Part shown: piece by piece, positions 50,901 to 62,900 of the stretch
Numbering within the stretch: position 1 is the stretch's first letter
Layout: the number at the start of each line of letters is the position of its first letter
Assembly: GCA_008711295.1 (NCBI GenBank)
Contig: VUYV01000070.1
Span: 66,826 to 130,825, forward strand
DNA: 64,000 nucleotides
Direction of reading: 5' to 3'
From: Anarhynchus alexandrinus
Taxonomy: Eukaryota; Chordata; Aves; Charadriiformes; Charadriidae
Notes under the pieces: generated by a model
The model's database searches: none
Seen by the model: the letters and a program-made list of their open reading frames with translations, nothing else
Told to the model about the DNA's origin: nothing
Position numbers and translations under genes: made by a program

Positions 50901-53900
50901 TTTCAATGCCTTTGTCTCTTTTCTTCCACCAATATACAGTCTTACCCTGGCAGTATTCTATGTCGTAAAATAAATTTCTTTACATGAAATCAGATTATCA
51001 TTATTATGAAAAAATTACCATAAAATTGGGGGCAGCAAATGTATAAATCGCAGCATTATTTTATGGGTTATAAAGTGAAGTTCTGCAGAAAGAATTTGAT
51101 TATCATTATTGATTATTTTTTTAACCATAAATCTGAAGCCAACCAATAGATACTTTGTTTTAATAGTATTTAATGTGATAAAATTTCATTATAACAAACG
51201 ACTGTTACAGAGATTTAGTAGGAAGATGTAGACCTGGATGACATCAGCATTGTAGTGAAATCTGTACAAGAGCTAGAACAGAGAGGCAAAATATAAATGC
51301 CAAAAAAACAAATACAATGAAAAAGACACCATAGTAAGTCAGTGTCTTAGTAGGTAAGATTTACTTGCCTACAGAAATAGATTTTGTAGTAGAAGGCAAA
51401 TAAGAAATTCAGCGCTGGCTCAGCTGGCAGTCGGTGATAAGTGCTGAGTGCCAGAAGATCCAGTTGAGTCAAGAGAAGAGGTAAACTATATCCTCCAACA
51501 AAATACATTTTCCTAAAGAGTAGTAGTTGTTGTGATGCGCGAAAGGTCAGATAGGTATTTTTTAATATAATTCAGCTATTATTAAATAGGCTACAGGTAT
51601 GAACTTCTGCCTAGGACACTTTGAACAAAAGAGTAGAGGATAATGGAAATACCGTCTCAAGTGAAAGATACTTCGTCAGGAGTGTTGACATACAAAAGTC
51701 TTCTGACTGAAAACAAAATTTGGGAAAAATACTTGGGGAAAAATTTGGGAAGAGAGATAGATTTGGACACTGTAATAATTTAAAAAGTGAGTGTAGCATA
51801 CCTGCATTATAGGCTTTGCACCAGAAACTTAACTTGAAATCAGTGCTGAAGTGTGTATTGCATCTTGACATGAAGTGGCATGACCACAAATCAAGAATTC
51901 TGATGAGAGATATATCTTTAAAGAGGAGCAGAAACATTTATACCTTTTCTAAGCTCATTTTCCTAAATTAAGAACATAGTACAATTTTGAAGAAATTCTG
52001 AATTTCATGTATTGTCTTCCATGAAAATGGTTGCTGTTTGACTTTAGCAACACAATATGTACTGATGCGGTTTTCATCTTTTCAGGGTCTTTCCAGTTTT
52101 TCAGGGTGTGTCATTTCAGTCTTAAAAAATAAGTGAGTGTCTGACTGTTGTACATTCCCCTGTGTCATCTATCTCATTTAACATAGGAATAGGATAGGAG
52201 AAAATGTCATATGGAGAAACTGTTGCACGTCTTGGCTCATTTCTTGCCATCAATTCTACTTAGGGTTTATCAAATTAAAAGAAAGCATAATCCAGTTATC
52301 TTACTGAGTACGAGGCAAGTTTCTTCCTGACTCTCATACATAATTAGTCTATTCCAAAGCACTTCATTTGATTTCTTTTTTATGACTGTCTTATCTATTC
52401 TATTGGCAATTTTGTATGGTAAGAACCACTCTTATCTGGGTTATTAAATCAAACTACTGTTTGGAATCTTTCCAGCAGGTATCAGAGTAAATGATAGAAA
52501 GTATATATTAAAATAGTTCTTTTTTTTCTTTTGCTCTGAAACTCCAAAATGGGAAACTGAATTTTTTTTTCCCCCAGAGAACAAAAATTAAACTGTTGGG
52601 AACAATGATTAGGAAAACACTTTTTAAAGATACAAGGTTTTAGAAATGTTGAATATGGTATTGGAAACCATCTTCTTTACAAGTCTTATTGTTACTTCTG
52701 CCTGTTACTTCTGACTTCTGGAGTCCTTCTAGAATAGATCGTTTCGCATAATAATGCAGCACACTAGTGTGTTAGTATGTAAAATCTTGGATTTTTCATC
52801 TTCTGTCTCAAGGTCTTTTAAAAAGAAAAGAAAGTCGAGAAACTCTTTTGACAGCTAATGAAAAGGCTGAAAAAGCTCTCCCTTTTCATGACAGAACTGA
52901 ATGTTCAAACCACATACAAATATCTGGGTTTTTCAAACCATTCTTAAGTCTGCATACTATTTATGCTGAAATCCCCAAATCCAATTACTAGCTCTGGTAA
53001 AACTGAGTATTGTGTCAACAGCTTATTTTTACAGTAACATTTTTCAGCATAAACTGTTTAAAAATAAAGCTATAATAAGAGTGAATAGTAATATTAATAC
53101 TAATTAATAAATAATGAAGTTCAAGGGAAATGAATCTGTGTGGAAAGATATAAGCATACCTGTCTGTTTCTGGTTTTCTTTTGTGGATTTTTAACTTTGT
53201 CTATAGCCTTAAATACATAGCAAGGAATTCACGAATCTTAAAAACAATCTTGGAGCTCACTCAGTTCTTTCAGCAAATAGCATGTGTTAAAAACAAATCC
53301 GAAAGCTATATAGATTTTTACCAGGACAACGGTCCTGGAGACTACAGAGCTGTTACATACTCTAGAAGATGCCTGCAAAGGTGGAAGACAGATGGTTATG
53401 GGGAAATACGCCTGTTCATCCAAAAAAGAAAACGTAGGAAGTAAAGAGGAAGCAGTTCGAGCACTCAAGTGCTGGAGGTCACTTGGAACAGTGGAGCCAT
53501 TGGCTTCTGTGCAGGCTCTGAAACCGTTTCTCTTCATCCTTCAAGGGCCCCCTTCTCGTGGGCTGCTGCTGTGGAGGCAGCAGTTCCTTCCTCGAAGCCA
53601 AGGCAGGACTTCTGTTCAGTTTCTTCTGGCTGCTGTTAATATGGCGGAGCCTTCCTCGTGATTCCCTGATGCGTTGGAGGCAGTACTGCGTCCCTTGTGC
53701 TGCTGTGGCCGTATGTCTTTCCTCTCCCCTTGTACTGCTCTGGTGCTGCTTTGACCATTCCACAGGAAACTTCATCAGCGAACCACCCCCAAAACCTGTC
53801 TTACTGAGCTGAGCTGCCTCCCTGCATAGAATGATGAAATTCACCTCTGTCGTTTTATCACTAAGTCCATGATATTGTTTGCCAGCAACTTCTTTTTCCA

Positions 53901-56900
53901 TGTATTTATGAAGGCAAATTGGAGGAAATACCTCATTTCTACTAAATGAGGTGCTTACTGAGGTTTGGCCTCACTTCTGCACCAGAGCTGTGAATCATGT
54001 AAGAAAGGTGCAAGGTTTTTGTCTTCCCATGCCTTGATAATTGATTAATAAACAAATTTTGGAAAGGACAAAATTTAGGTGCGTCTGGTCTATAGGGGAA
54101 GTGGTAAAAATCATTCTTCTTATAAAGGCACTCTGACCTGGTTTTGGATTGGCCTGTTCTCCTCGTTGTCACTGGAAATTGGGAAAAGAAAATAATTTCC
54201 TGTACTTTTAAAGTTACAATTTGAGAACATCTCCCTCCAAACGCAGATGCTTTTAGAGATCTAGCATTGCATGTTTCAGGCTAGGATTAAAGATAATCTG
54301 AAAAAACTCCAAGTTCACTCAAAATCATTACGTTAATCAGATAAAACCATATAGTTTGAAAATTACAAGATCTGCCAGTTTCCAAAGAAATATTAAGATA
54401 AAAGCAGTATTTTAAACAGAATTTATGGAGTAAGCCATTTACTAAATGAGAAAGCCATATACTAAAATAAAGATGAGACTTTGGTTTGCTCAGAGAAAGC
54501 TCCTGTCTTTCTGGAGCAGTTTCTTGATTTTTATGCAGAAAGTCTAAATGTTACAGAAAATTCTTACTTCTTGTTTTACTTTTTAAAGATCCTGAGAAGG
54601 CGTTGCTTTCTTGCACTGAAATTTCCAGCAGAGGGAGCTTTACTATTACATTTAGTAAAAAAAAAAAAAAGCTTTACTGAATATTTTTCATCTACAGTCT
54701 GAAAAAGTGTGAGACCATTTGGGGTTTTTTATGGTGTGAATTCATCACATCTTAATGTGGAACAATTTAAAAGGGGCAGAAAGGGCAAACCCTTTCCTAG
54801 AAAGAACGTTTCCTTATGTAGTGTTACAGTATTTCATCATGGTTCCTTTGAAATTGGAAAGTTCAATATAAGTTGGTAACTGTACTATGGTAGTAATACG
54901 GAATCTGGTCTGTTCTGTGCTTTCTCTTTCCCTGATAGTAGCAAAGGATTAATTTGGGGGAATGGTATCATAATCTGTTTTTAATATTTCTCCATTTTGC
55001 GGCTCCTCTGAGAATTTGGTCGCACAGTATAAACTACTTTTGCGGTGCTGAAACTTACTTTGCTCTTCCAGTCACCTTGTTTCCTTGACACAAAGAAGCA
55101 CTCAAAAAGCAAAGATTCTCCATCAATTGCTCCATACATTCAGCTGTGGCTACCCATTCATCTCTTGCTTTTGAAGGTGGTGAGATTTTTGATCTGAAGG
55201 CATCTGTGCAGCAGGAGCAGGCATACTCTGCACCATGTTCATGACAATGATGTAATGATATATTGCGTCCAAGTCTCACTTCTTTTTGCTTGACATAGAA
55301 TATTTTTTGTCCTTCTCAAATCTTTCACAGGTTTTCATAACAATTTTTCAAATTTTAATTAGTACTTCTCTAGCTTTTCCTTTGTTGCCTATATGCAGAA
55401 GAAAAAAGGGGCAGGGAATAATAAAATTCCAGGAAAACTTCTCCTTTTCCCCAAAGAACTTAGTATTTGAATTTCCATTTTCAAGCATGATCTCATCAAG
55501 ATTTCCAAGCTTCACAGTCTTCCCCTGTTGTGATAGACTGCCAGGGATGGACACACCAAGAATCTTTATTGCTCTGGAGAAGCTCTCATTCTTTTTCCTG
55601 GCACAGACAATCCATTAAATGGACAAAATATAAACGTGGAAAGATGATTACTCTGTCACAAGATAACACAATTATAGTGTTCTCTGTGTTTAACGCGGGG
55701 CTGATTTGGTAGCTGAACAGAATACTGAAACCTATTCTGTTATTGTTCCAGTCTCTTCTTACACGCAAATTAGTATTGGTTTAAAGAGGTCTAGTCTATT
55801 AAATTTAGGGTCATGCAGTGTACATGCAGGTAACCAGAAATTAAGATGAGACTGTTCTACTTGAAAATGCACATATGTGTAAACACTGTGGTCTCGAATT
55901 AATTGCAGTATGTAAACTCCCATAAATTTTTTGTTGGCTGATATTTATGTACATGTCATCAGTGGATTATTTTGCAGTTATGTTAGAAAATGTATTGCAT
56001 ATTAAACCATTCAAAATTATTTTCTGTATATATTTTAGTGCTTCTTTGCCTGTTTTTTTTTTTATTTTGTTCTTAACTGATAAATTTAATTGATTAGTTG
56101 GTACATTTTTTAATTGATAAAACATCGGGTTTTTGATGCTAATGTCATTTGACTTTCACTTGGCTAATAGAAAGCAGGTTATAATGTATATATCAGCATA
56201 TTTACTGTTAATTTTGCCTGTATATTTTCAGAGACAGATGTATATACTTTTGGACTTGGCCAGTATGGGCAGCTGGGACATGGTACTTTTATTTTTGAAA
56301 CTTCAGTACCAAAGTCCGTGAAACACTTGAGGAGGCATAAAATATGTAACATTACATGTGGGGAAAACCATACTGCTGTAATTGCAGGTATGTAAGTGAA
56401 AAATTCTGAAATGCACTTCCAGTGACTCTATTTATACCGTAAAAGCTTTCTTTATAAAATTAGCAGTAGAAGACGACATATGCAGACTTACTAGTTCTAC
56501 AGGTTAAGTGAGTTAGTGAGAAAGCCAGATTTGATATTAGGAATTTCTGATTCACAGCCATGCCATGCATAGTTCTGTGGATGGTATCTCTTGGGGAATT
56601 GTAACCTCATAATGATGCCTTGCTAACAAGTATTCTTGCTTAGAAGCCTTCGTGTTGCTATACAATTTCGATCTTAGTGTTTTCTCCTTGTTTTTTTTCC
56701 AAAATTGTCTAGGCTAACTCTAATCTCCGACCTTAGTTTGACTGAAAATATATATAATTTTGAATCATATTTATCTGTTGAAAATCTGAAAATAATTGTT
56801 CAGGTTTTGCTTTTGGAAGAGAAATACTCCTTACTTGCGTGGCCTGTTACTTTTATTGTAATGGTTTTGTACTGAATCTTTGTTATTAATAACATCCTTT

Positions 56901-59900
56901 TTTCTTCTATATACAGAGAATGGCCTCATGTTTACTTTTGGAGATGGGCGACATGGCAAGTTAGGACTTGGAGAAGAGAATTTTACAAATCAGTTTGATC
57001 CCACTCTGTGTTATAATTTCTTGAGGTTCACAGTCCTTTTGGTAAAACTTCTGTTCATGCTTCTCAGATGTCAAAATGTTTATATTTTTATGAAACATGG
57101 TATTAATGGGAGTTGAAATCTCATTATAGAATTATTTTTTCTACAACATTTAATTAGTAGACAACAGAAATTGAAAGAAAAAGGAAATTATATTTACTTA
57201 TCACACTGTTCATTTAGTTTAGAATGTACTTGGCTTGGACTACACATATAGGCTGCTTTATAGGATTTTATTCAGTAGTGTGTCCTATAGTGCTTTAATC
57301 TATAGAACTGGCAGTAGCCTATAAAATTAAATATTTGTTGCTCTTAGGTTGTTGGCAGTAGGGGGGAAACTAATACCTGTTCTGAAAGCACCAGTGACGT
57401 CTTTTTAATTTTAACAATTATTTGTACAGTGGGATATTTAGTAAATCTTAAGAAAATCTGAGGAGTTGCTTTTTTGAATCCAAATGGGATGAGAAAGGAG
57501 AAATACCATTTTCTTTAAAGGGCATTGCTTTCATCTATTTCCTGAGGTGATTAAGAAATAAATATCACAGAATTGCCAGCATCAAACATACAAACGTGAC
57601 TCAGGATAGAGTAAAATGTGGGACGAAGTCTGTGGCTGACTTCTGTTTGTTTACTGGACTTAGAGTTTAAGGAAGTTTTATCAGAAGTGGTAAGGGATTT
57701 AAACTTTTTAGAAAGTGAAACCTCTGATCTTTATGTAATTATACTTTGTTGGAGGGTGTAGGACACTGCATTAAATTTTGTGGATTTTGTGATAAAATAT
57801 CTAGGTTTGTGTCACTGAAGTTATCAGTATTGCCCACATTTGACTTGCATAAAATTAATTATCTCCAATCCCTTCAAAATCAGTGGAAATATCTTTGCTT
57901 TCTTCTGTATCAATAATTTGATAGACTTGTCTTGTGTTCTGTTCAATACAAATCTGTTGTATTAAATTAAGAAGAAATGAACAGAGATCACTAGTCATTA
58001 ATTATTGTAATTATGACTTTTATCTTGCCAACATCATTAGGAGCTAAATTTGAAGCAATTTAACATCTCTTATTATGTTTTTCTTATAATCTAAGTCCCT
58101 GGAGATGATTGTAAGAAACCTAGATCCTTGCGTTGATACTTGCAAATGAAATAAGCAGACCTTTTTTTGGTGCTATAGGTTGCTTGTGGTGGTTGTCACA
58201 TGCTAGTTTTTGCTGCTCCGAGACCTAAAGGATCTGAGGAAATACTCTTAGAAGATTTATATGAGAGCCGTTTGACTGCTACTATCTCTGAAATGAGCAG
58301 AGACTCACTACTAACAAACACCTTACAACTAACATCAGCACGAATTCGACGTCGAGAGAGGGTAAATTCAGAGCTCTTTAGAGTTGCCACACTTGTATTA
58401 GGAACCAAAATAACTTTTTAAACTAAAATCACAGCACATACTCAGCAGATAAATATATCGCCTTAAAATATGGGTTTAATTTTAACATATGGAAGAAGAA
58501 TGAATGGACCCTGGTCCCAAAATTGATGCAGGTAAAAGATAGGTATTGTTTGGATTTTACTTGTTTATTTCTATGAAAAAGACTGAAATTGGTTTAGTGT
58601 TGTTTTTTTTTATTCCAAAAAGAAGAGCCTGTTCCTTTGCATTTTTGAAAATATCTTAGAAATATTAAAAAAAAAAAAGAACAAAACCTTTTTTTGGCAT
58701 TCCCTCTGAGTCCTTGAGTAGATTAAACAAGTTCATAGTTTATAAAATATCAAAGGGGAAAGTTTCACAATCAGCTTTAAATGATCCAAAGATCCTGTAG
58801 CTACTGAAAATAGTAGTTTCTTCTCCTTTATCTCCATTACACATTCCATGTAATTTCTTTAGCAGCACAAGGAGTTGGATCATTTCACTTACCTGTCTGA
58901 AAACTAACTCTACTACAAAACCACATTTGTTTTGTAAAAATATATGTGATGCTGTGGATTAAGTAGCTCAGTGTTATTTGAAAAACTAGTATTTTCATTT
59001 TAAATAAAAATCAAAATTCTTTTTGTCATTTATGTATATTCTAAGACAATTTGAGATTATTGTGTAGAAACAACCTAAAATATCCCACTAAATCTCTTAA
59101 TTTTTTAAAAATAATTAACATATTCAGTAAATTTTGTTTATGCTTTGCATACAAAGTTACAACACTGTATCATCAACTGAAGGAAAATACCACTATTAAG
59201 TGTGAGAGATTGCTTAAATTTTATTCTTCTACTTTTATTCTCAATACATTTCTTTGAATCTTCTAAAGGAAAAGTCGCCAGAACAGTTTGTTCGAATGGC
59301 ACGAACTCTGCCTCCACTGGGAGCAAGCTTCTTAAAATCTTCATTGCCTGTGACTAGCAACACCAGCCCACTCTGTTTTGCTGCAACAAGTCTTCCTAAA
59401 GCTGAACCTGTGAAGGATAGAGACCATAAAAAAGGTGACGTGTCCTCACATCTTCTTGCTGTTTTCTGAGAATTATGTAGTTTGGCTCTCATCATTCATA
59501 AACAAATGGTCAGTTTAAGTTCAGTCTTACCTCAGGAGGGTCTGGCAGAATACAGACATGAAAGTTGAGAAATGCACACAAGAAATTGCCTCGCCCACAG
59601 TTCATGTTTGGAAAACGCACTTCAAGATTGAGGAGGGTTGCGTGAAAAACAACTTCTGTGTTGTACCTGATGTTCCTCAAGCCTGTAGAAGTATGACTTC
59701 ACAAAAATGCTGTAAGATTAGTAACGACTTTCTCCATTTTCATGAAAAAAAAGAATTACAGAAAAAAAGTTGATTAGGAACAGTTGTAGAGACACAGGAA
59801 GGCCTACAAGAGACCTTGGATAAGAAAAGAGGTCTACCAATTCTTATACAGCTTTCTTCTTCACTTGGAAAAAAGTGCTCTTCACTTTCTGTTATCTAAG

Positions 59901-62900
59901 ATAATAAGAATTTGCCATATTCTAGCTAATGCAAAAGCCTGGATAACAGTGATACTGATGCAGTGCTGGACTTTTGCACAGATTCTCTAGAGCAGTTCTG
60001 GAGTTCGTCTAGGTTCCTGGGCATGTGTGATTTCCTGGGAAGATCAGTGCTGAAGCGTGCAGAATGCAGTGCTTCTGTGTAAAAGTAAGCTCAGATTTAT
60101 TGGAGAGTTAAATCCAATTTGAAAATTATTAATTCAGTTAGAGTTAAGGTGATTATTTGTAAAGCTGCCAGCGTGTCCATTAGCATTTCTGATTCCAGGA
60201 AAGCAATGCAGTGAAATTTGAATTGCCTTTAGAGTCTTCTGAGGCCTAAAACCACGGATTTGTGCCATACGAAACTTGTCAGATACCTGATGAGCTTGAG
60301 GTGAACCTGAAAATGATGTAGGTACCTTTTTATGATGCTGCATTGGAGTTAAATCACTGTCTCTCCATCCATTACACAGAAATGTGCAATGTAGATAATA
60401 TGACTGCGGCCAATTTAGTCTAATTGGTACGCTATTAAAGAGATTATCCAAAAGATGCTTTGTCCCGTTTAATATTTATGCTTTGAAGGCCTGCAAAAAT
60501 GGTCAGAGATCTACAGTGTGGTCAGGCCAGATTGCTGAGCTACCTCTAATGTTACTACTGATGAAAAGGAGATGGAAGTGTTTCTGCTGTATCTTAGGCT
60601 GGAGGAATAAGGAATCTCAGGACTTCAGTCCTATGTCAGTAAAACAGAGATAATCTCTGTTTTACAAGAGTGGGATGTTCTGTTTGCTACATATTGGTTG
60701 TTCCTATGGTATTTGTTTACTTCTCCCTATTTTGCCTTAAAGAAAAGAATCGTCAAAAAGATAAACCTGGTGAAAGCTCTGCAGAAGAAGATTCAGATAA
60801 TGAAAATAATGGCAGAAACCTTGGAGATACAACTGACATCCTAAATATGGTAATATATTCCATGATTCAATCGTTTTTATGCAGGGGAAGAACAAAGCAG
60901 CTAAATCATGTTTCAGGTTCTAGTACGGAAGTCCTGGCTAGCCCAGAACGTCATATGTGGCATGAAGAAGTACTGACATACTGTTAAGTGAGCATGCATT
61001 TCATATCATCATTATGCAATGCTAAAGTTTGTTTTCATTTTCCAAGTAATGTTGCAATATGAGATTGAAGCAGTCCAAGTAGTGCAGCACCTCCCCATGC
61101 TTTAGCTCTGGATATCAGAAAGAAAAGAACACTGGATACCACATGGTGATGTCCCTGACCTTCCTCGTCTTGATGATTTCGAAGCGAGAGAACTGCAGGA
61201 AATGAAGCAGAAAGCTGTCTTTTCCTGTTCTGAGATGAGCTTTTTTTTATTCCAGGTGGATCATATTAAAGGGAAGACCAAAATTCAGACTTTGATTATT
61301 TGATGATCCCCATGCATGTTCCTACGTATTTCTCTTATTTAAAAAATATATTCACCCTGTCACTTGTACACCTTTCCAAACATTTTGGTCTCTCGACAGA
61401 TAGGGCATGTCCTGGCCTTGGATGCAGTGCACTGGAAAGAGTGTTGGTTTTTGTCTTTTTTTTTTTTTTTTAAATTCAATGGAATGGAAACAAATGAGCA
61501 ACTCACTGTGGACTCAGCTCAGGATACATTGTCAGTTATGCTGGAGGGATTGCACATTTTATAGGAATTATTACTTGTTTGTACTTAACAGTACTTAGTA
61601 ATTTAACAATCTGTGCATACCATTTATTTAACAGTTATAAAACTTTATTTTAATTTACAAGAAAAAAGTCATTACAGACTTGGGGAAGAGTGGCTGGAAA
61701 GCTGCTCAGCAGAAAAGGACTTGGGGGTGTTGGTTGACAGCCAGCTGAACATGAGCCAACAGTGTGCCCAGGTGGCCAAGAAGGCCAAGAGCATCCTGGC
61801 CTGTGTCAGGAATAGTGTGGCCAGCAGAAGTAGAGAAGTGATCGTCCCCACTGGTGAGGCTGCACTTCGAGTACTGTGTTGAGTGTTGGGCCCCTCACTA
61901 CAAGAAAGACATTGAGGTTCTGGAGTGTGTCCAGAGAAGGACAACAAAGCTGGGGTGAGGGATCTGGAGCACAAGTCTTACGAGGAGCAGCTGAGGGAAC
62001 TGGGGTTGTTTAGTCTGGAGAAAAAAAGGCTCAGGGGAGACCTTATTACTCTCTACAACTACCTGAAAGGAGTTGTATCGAGGTGGGGGTTGGTCTCCTC
62101 TCCCAAGTGACAAGTGATAGGACAAGAGGAAATGGCTTCAAGTTGTGCCAGGGAAGGCTTAGGTTGGATATTATGAAAAATTTCTTCACCAAAAGGGTTA
62201 TCAAGCATTGGAACAGGCTGTGCAGGGAAGTGGTGGAATCACCATCCCTGAAGGTATTGAACAGACGGGTAGACGTGGTGCTTTGGGACATGGTTTAGTG
62301 GTGGAACTTGGCAGTGCTAGGTTAATGGTTGGACTTGATGATCTTAAAGGTTCCTTCCAACCTAGACAATTCTATGATTCTATGATATGATGCATAACAT
62401 GGCCTTAATTATTTATAACATATTGCACACTTTTTTTGCTAACTTCCTTCTCCTTTTTGTTTTTGTACCCATTGTGAATCAATTCAAAAACATTTATCAG
62501 AATGGAACAGTAAATTCGAAAAATTCTGTCCAGCAAACTTGTCAAAATACAAAGAAAAATGATTGCTCTTCCTGAATGAAAGAAAATAATCTGTTACAGC
62601 ATACTTGATTCAATTTTTCTAAACAACATACATCTTACTGACAAGTGTGACGAGAGGAGGAAAAACTTTTAATATCATAATGATGATACAAATTCTTGGG
62701 AGTTGAAGACCAGAACTGTCCGTGCTCACTGTGTTGAAAAACAATATGGTGGTTAAACCATAAGCACTTAACAAACAGCAGCAGAGAACATTATCTTGTC
62801 ATTTGGTGTATATGGGAAGGGATGACCAATAACTCACTATACTTGCCCACCTAGTAGTATTCTACATTGCCTTGCCTTTTTTTTGCTTTATGTAGAAGAG

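Larger units (their letters stand above)
49313..56231 (+). other. RPGR: RPGR intron 7
   Basis: 6.9 kb. It holds a short (CTGTG)4 run at 49486-49505 and a GC-richer unassigned block at 53250-53900. Otherwise it is AT-rich intron without supported features. Confidence 0.87.
56388..60742 (+). other. RPGR: RPGR introns 8-11
   Basis: Short introns of 529 bp (56388-56916), 1.1 kb (57042-58178), 0.9 kb (58362-59268) and 1.3 kb (59435-60742). I see no repeats or genes in them. Confidence 0.88.

Noticed and set aside
59558..59773. 71-codon Cys-containing frame in RPGR intron 11
   Set aside because: It lies between well-defined exons 11 and 12, is not phase-linked to either by plausible splice sites, and has no recognisable motif.
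60874..60920. Possible cassette exon (tttttatgcag acceptor, CAG|gttcta donor) after RPGR exon 12
   Set aside because: Its 32-base length would break the phase into exon 13.
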